Counted from the first letter of the stretch, positions 47,090 to 59,990 are shown. The stretch is DNA of 64,000 nucleotides from Trametes villosa (GCA_002964805.2 PUDQ02000001.1:7464001-7528000), one strand, 5' to 3'. Numbers and translations: made by a program. Notes: generated by a model not told the origin, from the sequence alone.

Positions 47090-50000
47090 ATGCCCGCAGC
47101 GTTCTCGCGTCTGCAGCTAGCGGCAGCCCTCATTGGTGAGCTGGACCATCTCCGTCTGCACTTGCTGTGCCTTCTGATCAAGTTACCCCGCATGCTCTAC
47201 TCACAGAGTATGACAATGATGAGGAGGACCCCGACAAGCCGCGCAAGTCCGCCCAAGAGAGTGCCATATTCCTCCCCTTTCGCAACCGGCCTCTCCGACC
47301 GCCGGCGCCAGAACGCAGGAGCACCGATTACCTCGGGGTTGCTCTGCCGAGCGAGACGGGGAGCATTGCTCCTCGAGAGTCGCTAGCTTTCGACCGAAGG
47401 TCGCGGGCCTCCATCGATGCTCTCCGCAACCCTTTCGCCCGCGACTCGACGTACGATGGGGCGCTTGAGGATGAGGAGGAAGAAGACCTGGAGGTGGACT
47501 TGGCGTCATGGGGCCTGGACGCCCTCGTCCCAAAGGAGAAGCCCAAACACTCTCGCAAGAAGAACAGGTCGGATACGCTTCCCAACCCGTACCAGCAGTC
47601 TGTCTCTGTCCGAGAGGCAGGCAAGCCACATGCGAGGACCATGAGCATGAATATGCTAAACGGCCTCGGCGAAGGCGGAGCATTCCTCGACTCGCAGTCC
47701 ATTACACCCCCCACACCCCCGCTCGGCCCTCGTCGACACTCGATCGGTGACCCCCTCGACCTCCCCGAAGCCTACTCTCAAGACCCCATCTTCCCGCCGC
47801 GCTCCCGCTCCCGCAGCCCATCTGCGCATGCTCTTATCGACAATCTCCCCCTTCACTCCCCCCTGCACTCCGTGCCGTTCCCCTCTAGCGAGACCGTCCG
47901 CTCTCCGTCCCCCCAGGTCGACGGCGCGGAGCGGCCACGGGCGCAGTCCTCGCTTAGCATAGGGTCGCGCGGGCTCCTGAACGACGACCTCCGCACTGGC
48001 TCCCCCGGGCCCCGCGCCGGCTTTGACCCCAGGGCCGCGCGCGGGCGCACCGCCTCGAGCGGCTCCATGAGCAACATGCTCGCGGGCCAGGCGGATACGG
48101 AGGACGAGGACAACCCGTTCGCGGTCCGCGCGCCGTCGCCGAGCCGCATGTCGCGCTTCGACCCGAAGGCGCAGCGCGCACGCACGCTCTCGCAGGGCAC
48201 GCTCGCGACGCAGATGATGCTCGACGACAACGGCGGTGCGCCGCCGCAACGGCCCCCGCACGACCGCCGCTACTCGCGCGCGGAGCTCATGCGCCCGAAG
48301 GTGCTCATCATGCCGAGCCCGCTGCAGTCGCAGATGGCGGCGGCGCCGCAGCCGGGGCTGCAGGCGCGCGAAGGATTCGAGCTTTCGACGGATGGCCGCC
48401 CGCTGCCCCCGGGTGCGCGGGCGGCGCGCAGGGCGTCCTCCACTCTCTCGGTTCTGGAGCCTGGCTTGAATGCGACGCCGGTCGCGTCGAACTCGTTCAC
48501 GCCGAACCCGCGGAGCAGCTTGACCCTCTCGCAGCTTGTGTTCCGAAACACGCTCATGGTCGATGGGCAGCGCGATGTTGCCTATGCAGATATCGAGGGC
48601 CACCTGAAGCGCGCGACGGAAGACGGCGAACAGATTGAACCTGAGCCTGAGCCTGAGATGGAGCTTGCACGAGAGGTACCCATCGTTCAGGTTGATGAGC
48701 CGGGTCAGAAGAGGCCTGCCGGTAAGCTGTTTGGGCGTAGTCTCATCGATGACCTCGAGGCTCGCAAAGCTGAGATGCGTGGAAAGCAGCGGTAAGTCTA
48801 CTAACGTACGCCGTATACCGCGAGATGGAGAAATCTCACACGCATCCCACAGTGTATTCCGTGGCGACGACCGCCCCTCCATGATGGCACGTTCAAGCAC
48901 ACTCATCAACCCCGACGAGCTGAAGCGGCCCGCATCGCAACATCTCGCGAGTTTCAACTCTCAGCCAAACCTCACTCGGCGCAACTCCGTGAACGCGAAG
49001 CCGCTGCTCGAATTTGAAGAGGAGATCCCTGGTGGGCCGCGCCAGTCTCTCCACCCGGGGGGCACCCCGGCAGGCGGGAACACGCGCTCCGTGTTCGGCG
49101 TGGACACACTCTGGCAGCGCGAACTCGCAAAGCTGAAGGTCATCGAGGAGCAGGAGCGGCAGGCCGAGGAGGAGCGCAAGCTGCGCGAAGCGGCGGAGGA
49201 GGCGAAGGACGGCGGCAGGAAGAAGGGCAAAAAGAAGAGGAAAGGCAAAGGCGACCCGGGCAGGCTCGAGCCCTCGCCTACCGTCACTGGCGCAGAGACG
49301 ATGTCCCCCGCGGCTGAGGCGTCGCCTGCGATATCTGACGAGAAGCCGCCCTCGCCCGGCCATGTGCTCCCGGAGATCCCGAAGACAACGGCGAGGAGGC
49401 GGCCGCCTCCCCCTGTGGACGATGACGACGAGTCGGACGAGGAGAGTGACTCGAGCGACGCCCCCGCACCCCGTCGCGCACAACCACAAACATCCGGCTG
49501 GCACTCGGACGAGGAAGAGGGCCCTCGACGGACGACGGGCACCGGCCCGCGATATCCGCCAAACGGGCCCCCACGCCTACCTCAAGTCGTACGGCAAGAC
49601 GACGAGAGCAGCGAGGAGGACGTACCGCTCGTCGCGACGATCGGGCGCGCCGTGCAGCGCCAGACGCGGTTGCGCGCGGACGACAGCTCAGACGAGGAGA
49701 AGCCGCTCGCGGCGCTGCTTGACAAGACGAAGCAGAAGCTCCCCTCAATAAGCGGCGGCAGCGCACTCTCGCCCACCTCCCTGCACCCCGGAAACGCCGG
49801 CGACGAGGACGAGGACGACATGCCGCTCGGGCTGCGCGCCTCGCGCATCCCACCGGGCTTCTCCGGCGGCGGGGGGGACGACGACGACGACAAGCCGCTG
49901 GGGATGCACCCCGAGCAGCTCCGCAAGTCGCAGTTCTTCATGGCCGCGCAGCAGCAGCAACAGCAGCAGATGCTCGCGCAGGCGCAGATGGCGCAGATGC

Positions 50001-50191
50001 AGCACGCGATGATGTACGCCGCGCCGCCGTCGATGATGGGCTCGGGCTACTTTGGGCCGCCGATGCCGCCGCCGCAGATGATGATGTACCCGCAGCTGCC
50101 GCCGACGCCGCCGCCGATGCAGGACAAGCTCGGCCGCGTCGAGTCGTGGCGGCACAACGTCGCCGTCGAGGGCGCTGGCGAGCGGTCGTGA
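47090..50191 (+). CDS. Large disordered Ser/Pro-rich protein, function unknown
   Basis: I do not recognise this protein. The 989-aa model has three exons: 47090-47135, 47207-48791 and 48853-50191. There is no signal peptide, membrane segment or catalytic motif. Residues 20-400 are rich in Ser, Pro and Arg, with many SP sites and patches such as NPFAV and DPKAQRARTLSQGTL that may be short linear motifs. A moderately ordered patch is SLTLSQLVFRNTLMVDGQRDVAYADIEGHLKRATEDG. A charged coiled coil (LWQRELAKLKVIEEQERQAEEER) precedes a Lys-rich basic patch (KKGKKKRKGKG) that could act as a nuclear signal. The second half has repeated acidic DDESSEEDVPL / DDSSDEEKPLAALL / DEDEDDMPLGL / DDDDDKPLGM units, then a polyQ/Met-rich tail and a Pro-rich end. 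The acidic-then-xPL pattern recurs four times. It is possibly a phosphorylated nuclear or cytoskeletal scaffold; this is inference only. Confidence 0.8.
49949..49969 (+). repeat. CAG/CAA run coding for seven glutamines
   Basis: A short polyglutamine tract in the C-terminal third of the unknown disordered protein, followed by Met/Gln/Ala-rich sequence. Mixed CAG and CAA codons suggest a conserved low-complexity segment rather than a freshly expanded repeat. Confidence 0.8.
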
Positions 50192-50783
50192 ACACTGGGA
50201 CTGGGCCGGTATACATAGTCAGCTATACCCACCTTCGACTTCATGTTTCCTTTCTGCGGACTTGGACCGTCTCTTCCGATCTATGGTCTTCCTGGATGTC
50301 GTTTCTCGCTTTGACCGGCTTTCGCTGTCCCGTCGGCTTCGTAGCAGCACACGCATACTCACCCCTATAATCTCACACAATGTCGATCGTCATCCCGCTG
50401 CCGCATGCATGTCCGTAGCTAGCACACACCTCATATCATATCCCGCAGCAAGAGAGAATACAGTAAACTTGTAGAATGTCCGGGGAATTATGTGTGCGCG
50501 ACTACAAGTGGCGATGAAGGAGGCTCCAGGGACGGTCGTGGTATCTCTGGCAGAAAGAGCAATGCGACGATGTGTGGGTCGGGAATCGGGTTCGGGAGGG
50601 GAGGGGAGGGGGGTTGGTGACATGAGATGAGGGGGAGAGGGGGATATCCGGCCTGGCCGGGTGGGGAATGGGGACTCGGGACTGTCGTCCGTACCTACAA
50701 GGGAACCAATATGGGGCGCATAATGCATAAATACTAACTACGTCGGACGGCAGGGGGCGCAGGGGGCATACAGCGGCGAGAGC
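50192..50783. other. Intergenic region between convergent genes
   Basis: 592 bp of 3' flank for both neighbours, with a G-rich purine stretch around 50596-50648 (GGGAGGGGAGGGGAGGGG-like). No gene was recognised. Confidence 0.6.
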
Positions 50784-53700
50784 CTAGCTCGCCTCTGGCG
50801 GGTTTGGGTTGAGCACATACAACCGGCGCTTCGGCACGGTCACGATCGACACGTCGCGGCGGCTCAGCTCGTCCTCGATGCGCCGCTGGCGCGTGTCCTC
50901 GTCCTCGTCGTCCCCATCATCTTCTACGTCGTGCCCGTGCGAGTGCGCGAGCGACATCGGATAGTCCGCCGCGTCCACCGCCGCGCGGTACGGCGGCTGG
51001 TGGTGCTGGTACGGCCCGCGGGTCTCCGACGGGAACGGCACGCCGAGCGAGTCGTGCGTCGAGAGCGGGCGCGAGGCCGCGGGCGAGCCCGTGCGCGGGA
51101 CGGGCGAGAACGCGGCGGGCTCCGCGCGCAGGCGGCTGAAGATGACGGCGAGGATCGACTGGCGCGGGTAGCCGTGCCACGCGAGCGTCAGGAGGATCAC
51201 GTAGAAGGCGACGGTCCACGCGAGGAAGACGCCGAACGCGAGCTTGGGGCCGCGCAGCCAGAGTGCGACCAGGGAGAGAACGGAGAGCGCGAGGAGGAGC
51301 GCGTGGAAGAGGACGTGGATGAACCCCTCGAACGGCGTCGGGAGAACGGGGTGCTCGGCGGGGCTCTGGTGTCCCATCATGAGCCCATTCGTGCTCGTAA
51401 CCTCCAGCGGCGTGGTGCCTGGCGTCCAGGGGCCGCCGCCGCGGTCCATCGGACTGAGGCCGTAGCCAAGCTCGCCCTAAACAGCCACCATGAGCAACCG
51501 TAAATGCCAGTACCACCAGAAAAGGAACGCACCATGCCACTGGCGCTGCGCCTGGTGTCCAGCCAGCTCATGTCGCTGAGGTTGCGCGGCGTGTGCGAGG
51601 GGCGCGGGTCCGAGAAGGCGGCGAGGCTGTTCGCGCTCGCGCGGCGCTGCCGGATCGGCCTGTTCGTCACTTCGAACGATCGCGAAGACGGCGTGTGCGT
51701 AGGATCTTCAGAAGTCGTCTCGTGCGATCGCCGACCCGTTATACCGGCCCAGGTGCCTATGCCCGCCCAGGAGCGCACGCGCTTCCGCGTGGTGTCGCCG
51801 TTCGGGGCGTCGTGCGATAGAGGCTCGGACCGCTGCGACGGACTCACCGCGCGCCCGTTCATGCTGAACTTCTCGAACGTCGAGTCCGCTCGCTGCCTGT
51901 CAGCCAATGGCTCCGAGTCCTTTTCACTGTCTCGACGTCTGATAGCCAGCGCGATGATGTACAGGATCGGAACGAGGCCGTACATGCCAGCGAAGAGAGC
52001 CAAAGCAGCTTTAGAATGCGCGGTCTGCAGATGGAGGGAGGAGAGCGAGCGCTTGGCGATACCCGTGCTGCTGGCTGTAATGGACGTGAATGCAGTCGCG
52101 ACACCGGCTATACCAAGACCGTACGCGGCGACGCCTACAATAGCGCCAAGATAGAGGAAGGCCAGCTGGCCTTCCGTCGGATGGGACAATCCAACAGTAG
52201 GGGAGGAGAGGCGGTATAGGACGAGCGCAGGGTAGAAGAGTGCGACGGAGATGGCGGCAGTGGCCTTGTGGATGGTCGAAGTGTTGTACGTGACGGTGTT
52301 TGACGACGACGGTGACGTTTGGTCTGGCTGGCCGGACCCTGTCCCCGATTGCGCTCCTGAGCCAGAGGTACTGGAGGGCCCTGAAGACGACGTCTTGGTC
52401 GGGGATTTGGTAGCTGCCGCGCATTGTGTGAGGTACTGAACAGTGACGCCCTGCCCGTTAGCGTCGACGCCGGTGTTCAACGTTCCGCTGCCAAAGCCAG
52501 ACCACTGTTGATTTGAACCGGTCAGCGTGGCATTGTACGCCCGCAGGAGCCAGAGATCCGAAAGGTATTTCCCAGACGCATCGCGGCCTCCGAAGATAAC
52601 GGTGTCGTAGGCGGCTACGCCGGATCCCCCTACCAGTGGTCCAGTCCAGGACAAAGCAGCAGCGCCCTGACGCGGTACAGGATACGTCTGTTTGCCGTCG
52701 GAGCCAGGGTCGCCAGCAGGTAGTACCCTTGCCCAGGCAGCTAATTAGCAACAAAGTCAGACGATGCTGTCAACGATTCCGGGCAAAACGAGACAAACCT
52801 GTTCCAACATCCAGAACATCCTGCAAAATAGTATTTAGGACCGCAAGCGAAGACAAGGGAAGGCAGAACTTACTACTTCACCGCGCTGCAGTCCGCCCCC
52901 GTCATCCCACTCGGAGCCGTTAAACGTCCCGAATAGAACGAACGCTTGGGTCTTGAAGCTTTGGGATGCTTGGCACATGTTCGGCACCACAGCCGGATCG
53001 ACACGGGGCGCTATGCATGGACTGACGTCCAACACGTTGCCGGTAGGCGCATCGATGATTTGCGCGTCTTGTAGTGCGCAAGAAGAATCCAAGAGCGACC
53101 CTTTCAAACTGCTAGGGTCGCAGCCACCAACGGCCACTATCTTCTGACCCACTACCGTTCCACCTACAGATACTCGCGCCTTGATATCCGAAGAGACGTC
53201 AACGCGAGACCAACTTGCGGTTACGCCAGTTGGGATGTTGGAGGAGAGCGTCCCAGAGACTTCCAGTTGCCACACTTCGGATAGAGGGTACGCGGTCTTC
53301 CCGTCAAAGCCTCCGGCCATGTAAATCGTGTTGTTCGGAGTAGTCGTCCGAGGATCTGTGGTAAATGTGACGCGTGGATCGACGCCACCCACAGCTCCCC
53401 ACCGTCCGGAGGGGCCGCCTGGTGATACGCCAACTTTCGCCCAGAACTGGCTAGTATAATCGAATTCCTGGGCGGACGCGTCAGTCTTACGGCCGTAGGT
53501 TGATTAGCTTTACCTACCCAAATGTCGGTGGCAGGGTTGTTATTTGAACCTTGACCATCAATCACAACATGACCGTGCCGACTAACACAGATGAGAACAG
53601 GTCAATTGAGCTGGCCATGGAACTCACTAGCTAGCTGCAGAATCATCGCCGCCTATTGCAGCAGTCCTAATGGAAGGTGAATCGGTCAAGCCAGAAGGCA

Positions 53701-54066
53701 TGGCAGCAGTTGTCCACAGGAGATTCCGGAGATCAACACTTTGAACATTGTGGCTTTAGCCACAGGTGTTTACACGTAAGAGGAGCGGTGAACGCACAGA
53801 TATGTCTGTCCTGTCGGGAAGCCCTGCTGCGACTCCCCACCGAAGATCACGAGCACTCCGCTTGTATCGTCGTAGCCGATCGTCGCGTCTTTGAGGGGCG
53901 GGGCCGCAGGCCCAGTGAGAAGCCGAGAGAGATTAATCCACTGCAGTGGCGGGACGGGCATGGTGGAGGAGATGGCCTGGGCATGAACGGAGAGGCATGA
54001 GGAGAGGAACGAGCAGACGAGACCGAGGACAACATGACGAGAGCGAGACGAAGAACAGCAAGACAT
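50784..54066 (-). CDS. Kelch-repeat ectodomain protein with C-terminal membrane segments
   Basis: The 986-aa model has seven exons: 54066-53798, 53738-53628, 53581-53518, 53467-52874, 52820-52799, 52740-51533, 51476-50784. A signal peptide (hydrophobic HVVLGLVCSFLSSCLSVHAQA) is followed by a galactose-oxidase/Kelch-type beta-propeller region with recurring blade motifs: VLVIFGGES, MAGGFDGK, VAVGGCD, VLFGTFNGS and TVIFGGRDASGKYLSDLWLL. A Ser/Thr/Gly-rich stalk follows (TKSPTKTSSSG). About three hydrophobic helices come near residues 515-635, including AFLYLGAIVGVAAYGLGI, then a long basic/Ser-rich loop, and two more helices near 815-865 (FHALLLALSVLSLVALW, FGVFLAWTVAFYVILL). The tail contains a His/Asp/Glu-rich patch. 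A surface or cell-wall sensing role is plausible, but no copper-radical active site can be seen, so it should not be called galactose oxidase. Acceptors of exons 2 and 3 are less certain. Confidence 0.8.
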
Positions 54067-57000
54067 CGTGGGCGAGAGAGGAGAAGGTGGGGGCGTACGA
54101 GCCCACGCTCAGGACGAGCAGGATGGGGGGGAGGACAAAGCCAGCGGATCGATGTGGTTGTTGAGCAGACGCGATGTTCAGCCTCCGCCGGAGACACTTG
54201 CACTCAGCTGGGCAGAGCCAGGCTGCCCCCGCACTGCCGGTGCACGCCCCGCGACTCGCCCTGTCTCGCGCCGGGCGCCTCCCTGCCTCGCCCTTTCGGA
54301 ACGGTCCCCTGCGGCCGCCCACGGCCTCTCCTGCCTCTCGCCTCCATCATCTTCCACAGCCCCGAATGATATCTAGCTACCTCCGAGCGACCATCTTTGA
54401 AACAGCAAGCCTCCTTGCTGCCTCCCATAATCCATGCAGGACTTTCCGACCGCTCAGCGCAAGCCATTCGCTCTGTTCTCCCAGCTTCTCGAATCGGACC
54501 CCGCCCGTTCGCAGGCCGGACTGCGGATGCCGCTCTCTCTCGCCGGCAGCGATTCCAGAGGTTTCGCACATGTCTGATGGTTCACAACAATTCTAGGCCC
54601 ACCATAATCCCGCCCAGCCCGTATCGTAACATCACCTCTGACGACTGGTTGAGCATGCCCGTGCCGATGATCTCCGCACTCGACTGCAGGGCAGCTTCTG
54701 CCCACCGTTTCCTGCGCCCCAGCAGCATTGTGGCGGTCGCAGTTGCCACGCTCAAAGCCACAGCTCGGACAGGCTTGAGCCCCTATTTATACCTATCAGC
54801 CACGTCGTACGTCTTCTAAGTTCCCAGCCATTGAACCCGCTCCACTCGCATACTGACCGCGATAAGGTGCGGGCATGTGCGAAGCCACGTTCGGAGGATA
54901 TCAACCGGCAACGTATGTCGCCGCCACACGTGAATAGCCTCATTGTGGTTCGACCCAGGATTCCTTTGGCATCGCTATCCAGCGTTCGTCTGAAACATCT
55001 GACATATCGCAAAGAGCAGGCATACAAGCGCATCGAGCCTCCTAATGTATACCAGCTGACTCCCTATCTGAGGGCATGATCAGGTGGCAACAGGCGGTCA
55101 CCGGGGTATGCCCATTCGCGACTAGTATTCTACCGTCTCATTTCTCCGTATGGCTTTGGAAGTGCAGTTCATGCTGACGCCAAACATAGAAAATAGGTAT
55201 GAGCGCCCTTCAGGCCTGCCATACTGATTTCCGACCACATGAGACGTCCTCCAACCACATCTGGTGTTCATCGGTTTCCAAACGGGTACCCTGACGCGCT
55301 GGATGTTCGGAGGTTGGGGAAAGCCTGCCGCACGTACCATCGGAGCTCGAGTATTACCGTCCACGGCCGTTGGAGCTCTTCCAGGTCGCAAGGCAGCGAG
55401 CTCGAGGCAAACCCAATGATGCCTACCGCCGCTCACACAGCTCGCCCAGGTAGTTGTACGGCCGGCGGTGACATGATCATCATATCGAGCGGTCCTCCGA
55501 GTAGGCTCTGCCGTATAATTAACTAGGGTCGCTGTCGGCCGCAAGCAGGTGGAGTCCTCGCGCCTGAGGGTAGTCAATATCGGCAGAAAATGTCGTACCT
55601 ACTGTATACGATTTGTATGGACCGTGGCCACCATGTCCTTGCTGTTCTCCCGGATCTGCTCAGCGGATCTCAGTTGGGTGCCACAATGGGCGGGTAGATC
55701 TCCCCGCTAGATCTGCACGTGGCAACGTTATAAACTAGTGCCCATTTCGGTTACCAGTTGTTACCCGCTCTTATGCCCAACTATGGTCTCAACCACTCCC
55801 TTCTCGCAAGCTGGACGTAAGAACCTAACCTTCGGATGCCGTTACGTTCCAACTTCCGTGGTAGATTGACAACCAACATAATTACTCTTGGTCTGGGTCG
55901 ACTGGCACCTCACTGAGTGGACTCTCAGGCTTCACGTAGTAGGACCGATGGCTTCCATCCGGTAACTGGGCCACCCAACGCTCCTTCAGCTCATAACCAA
56001 CCCAACGAAAACTGGCAACGCATGAACAGCGGCTTCTGTGGTATGCTTATGTATGAATAAGTCTTTCAGTGCTCGCAGTCGCCGTATGATGCATCTGATA
56101 CCAGGCTCAGCCTCCCTAGTTGTGTGTACACAGTCGCCCGAGTCCTCGGGCGGTGCATATGGCTCTGGTCCATCTATACGCCGCCCGACCTCTCTGGGCA
56201 TAGAGCGCGACGGTCGGTGGCGTCGGCCTCTCAATCACTTCTGCGCCTCAAGGCGCACCTGAATACGTCTTTCCAGCCTCACCCCGCCGCCTGCTCCGCG
56301 AGGAGGATGCCCCGGACCCCGCCAACGAGCAGCCACGTCCGCGAGCACCAGCGGCGGCGTCACCGCCATGCCCCACCCAGCGGCAGATGCGTCGGACGCC
56401 ATCGTCCATCATGCCTCGCGCGCCGTCGCGGTGCGCCCCAACCAGGCGCAGGCTCATCACCACCATCATGCCCCCGTCCGGGCGGAGCTGGCCCTCGAGG
56501 CTCGGACGAGCCCCGCCGGGCCGCGCGGTGGCGCACGGGCTCGAGGGCCGGCCCATCATCCCGTCGCGCGCGGCTGGCGATCGTCTCGCGCGGATGCGGC
56601 AACGGACCGCGCGTGCGGAGGCGTGTGCGCAGGTTCAGCGTCGGCCGCGCGCACGGTCCGCGAACGCTATCTCGCGCCGCATCGAGACTCGGAATACGCT
56701 GTGCGGCCGCACCTAGGGCCCGCCCTGGTCGCTCGCAGGGTCCTCCCCGTCCGTCGGTGCGACACCTCGACACACCTATCTGAGTGCAAACTGCGTCAAC
56801 GAAGCAGGGGTCGCATACGGTACGTACTTCTGCGTCCTTACTCTAACCAAATACAGGGAGCCCGCCGGGGAGAGAAGAGCGTGCCACAAGGTCGAGCAGC
56901 GGTGGCGCGCACGTAGGGGTGCACCCACAATCATCGAGAGCGCCCCGTTTGAGGCTGCCATCGCCTCGGCTCGCGCTCCCATTCGCCCAGGGAAGTCGCT

Positions 57001-57298
57001 CAGGACTCTGTCCCCTAAGACCGAGATCACTCATCGGTGCCACACACAGGTTCAGCCCCCGCGAGCGGGTCGGCCGCTCAGCGGCGCGGCGCTATGTCCA
57101 TCTCTCCTCCGCGCAAGGCGTCCGAAGCTCCTCATCACCGTGCAGCGAGGCGTGCGCCGGGATATGAGGTGTGTGGTTGAACTCATCGTACGGATCGCGC
57201 TCAACGTTGCGGGAACGCTCGCGATAGAATATATGGCATCTCTGTGAGTTAGGCAGAATGCGCAGAGTCTACAGAACTCACATGCTGTACACTGTACG
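54067..57298. other. Gene-poor region
   Basis: 3.2 kb upstream of the Kelch gene with no gene I can support. 56.2-56.9 kb is very GC-rich and open in several frames on both strands, which makes ORFs there meaningless without transcripts. The rest has mixed composition and many stops. No terminal repeats or transposase-like frames were seen. Confidence 0.5.
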
Positions 57299-57889
57299 AT
57301 GTCCGCGAAGGGCCCTATGTGAGTTATCCCTCCTCCCCCTTGTTCCGCAGTAGCACTACCCCGCCAGTGCCGTGTTGCCCAAACGCGCTGCTCCCCGCCC
57401 TTCTTCATCACCTCCTCGGGCTAACATACCTGCGCTACAGAGAGCTTTCCAACATTCTAGTGCCCGCGAGAAACCCAGACAGATGGGTTTGTGCGCCTGG
57501 CGCCCGAAAGACGTCCTGCTCCGGTCCGATGACTGCAGATGAGGCACAGATTCATGTACACAGAGCGCATGATGTTAAATTGTAAGCACGCACTTCGTCT
57601 GCCCACCGACGCTCGCTCTCTGAGCTGACTTGCAAACATTGTAGACTTCCCTTGTACTGTGACAAATGCGGCTGGCTTTTCAAGACTCTGAGCAAGTACC
57701 TCAAGCACACAACCATGCAGTATGGCCCTTCCCCTCGTGCGTTGCTCATCCGCGCTCATGGCATGGGCATTCAGTACGACTGTGAAAAGTTGCAGCACCT
57801 GCCGCCAAAGCTTTGCGAGCCCCGAGGCCAGGATCTGCCACTACGTTCAGCAGCACGGGCTCACTTCGGAGTCCGAGATTCCGCAGTAG
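57299..57889 (+). CDS. Small C2H2 zinc-finger protein (probable gene)
   Basis: This is a 146-aa model in four exons: 57299-57318, 57351-57581, 57645-57719 and 57775-57889. It is supported mainly by the 3' half. Joining exons 3 and 4 at CA|GTATGG...TTCAG|T creates two complete fingers that neither reading frame shows alone: CDKCGWLFKTLSKYLKHTTMH (C-x2-C-x12-H-x3-H) and CSTCRQSFASPEARICHYVQQH (C-x2-C-x12-H-x4-H), followed by GLTSESEIPQ and TAG. Exon 2 ends in WVCAPGARKTSCSGP...IHVHRAHDVKL, which could be a degenerate extra finger. The 5' part is less certain: exon 1 is only 20 nt, the 32-nt first intron is short, and an extra intron ending at CTACAG (57440) is possible. It could be a transcription factor of the basidiomycete C2H2 type. 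Confidence 0.55.
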
Positions 57890-59990
57890 CGATGCAGACG
57901 CACATGCACGTGCAGGCCACTGCATGCCTGCAGCTGCAACATGCTCTCTGCTCGTTTTGCATCTCCCGTTTCATCCATCCTCTTCGTGACCTTCAGCTTA
58001 CTCATAATCGTTCACTAATGCAGCGTACAGCCCCTCTAGTCTAGACCGTAGTGGAATCGTACGTAGAACCGACCTAGTTCCCCAGCTTGTATCGTCACTT
58101 ACCCGTGTAGTGTATTACTGTATCAACCAGTGCAGCTTTGTGTAGTCCGTACAGTAGCCTAGCATACAAACCATACTTCCCTAGACTAGTATCTACGTAA
58201 TATACATCGCAGTATCCTCGCCAGAGATGTGACTCCTGAACCGCTCGGACAACTTCAGGAATGATGGGGAGAGGGAGCCGTTGCAGCGCCGGGAGTCTAA
58301 GACTCCATCCGAGTCCATCGTAGAACGGGGCAGGCGCCGACCAAGACGATACGCGCCCGCCGGCACGCCGCCGACAGTGACACCTGTCCGAATCGTAGCG
58401 CTCTGCTCGCGAGGCGACCACCCACAGAGGTATCGCCCCAGCGTCGCCAAAAATGGGGCGCACCGTCCCCGGCAACCAAAGAAGAATCCAGGCAGACGCA
58501 CGTCTCCAGCGACAGGCGTCAGCGACTCCGCGGAACTACACTCGCCGGAGGCCCCCATCCGCGACCGAGACGAGGGCGTACCTTGCGCTAGTAGGTCAGA
58601 CGACGTGCGAGCGCCAAAGACGCTGAGAGAGACGTCCGTGCGCAGCTCGGATTGCTTCCGAGCCGTGAGTATCTGCGCCCAATCATCAATGAGTATGGGC
58701 CCGCCCGCTGTCTCTAGAGCGTTAAGCCTCGTCGGTGCTATGCTGCTCGGCGGATGAGGACGCCACCTCCCTTCCCTGCCATAGGCTACCGACGTCGCTC
58801 GGGGTATAGGGAATCTGCCTGTTGATCAGCGTGTGAGCGGGAGGTTGATGGGCTAACTTTGCCAGCCAGTAGTTGGTGAGCGTCGGTGGCCCATTGCATC
58901 TTGCAGTATCAACGATGCCCTGTTGGCCGTCCGAAGGTGATGACCGTACAGGCTCAGCGGCGTAAACGCCACCGGCAGTGTAGCACGTAGGGTAGGATAG
59001 CTGCCCCCAGTTCGGCGGTCGTATCGACTGTTTGCGCAGAAAGCTGTCCGCAGCATCAGCTCGAGAGCCCTGGTAGAGCCTTTGACTACAAGATTTCCCT
59101 ATTCAGCTCGGCCTAGATGACGACGGTGCGCTCACCAGCACTGCGCTATGCATTAGCGTTTGCGATGATCCTGAGCCCTGGGAGATGAGCGGGTCACCGC
59201 CGAGACCACCACGCGAGCGACACAGAAGATTGATTTTGAGCGGCCTGATACGACAGCGTCCACAAGGTTGCCATTGGCGAGCCGGAAGACAAAGGGCCTC
59301 TGCCGCCCGGAGAGGTTAGTGCGAGGAAGGCATGGGAGAAAACCACACGAACGTGCCCGCGTTCGCGTCCCGCGGCCGGGCCCACACGTGCAGCGTCCCA
59401 TATCGGGCGAACGCCGGGCCCGGAGAACCGGGATAGGCGCCGCATTGTTTGGCCGCTGTTGTGCGTGTGGGTGTTTCCATCACGGAGCCCGCCGCTTCGG
59501 CGCCTGATCCTGCGCGGGGCCTTTCATCCCGGGCGCGGACCAGCCATTTCGCCCTCGACCCGGGCGCTGTGGCAGGGTGGGATTCGCGATCGATGCACGC
59601 ACCCCAGTCAATACACGAGCGCCCGCGTGTCTTCTCATTCTCACTCCTGTATAGATCTTGATGCGTTTACCACGCGTCCGTAGCGCTCAGCCGAAGCTAC
59701 ATTCAAATTCCGACAAGTGCACGCGCCGGTCTTAAAGCCTCTCTCCCCCTACCCTTGTCTCTACCTACCTTCCCCCGCCTCCTGGAATCCCTCTTGCTCA
59801 TAAGTAGCCCCCAGACTGCTTCGCGAGCCTGTCTTCGCTCTATACTTGGCATTTCGTGCATTGCAATGACTTCCCGCCACGGTGACTCCCTGCACGGGAG
59901 CTTCGCGAGGTATGTGGACGGCAATGTGGCGAGCACTACTATCCATTGCCCTACCCCCATTTGGCATCCTCGGGGCCATCTGTGCATGCA
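57890..59990. other. Gene-poor region
   Basis: 2.1 kb with overlapping, unrecognised frames on both strands (for example 58281-58757 + and 58193-58558 -). There is no splice-consistent model, repeat or RNA gene that I can support. The right end is the promoter and leader of the next C2H2 gene. Confidence 0.5.

Noticed and set aside
47656..48957. 433-codon minus-strand frame
   Set aside because: It is antisense to the unknown disordered protein, Arg-rich, with no splice signals. The plus-strand model has coherent introns.
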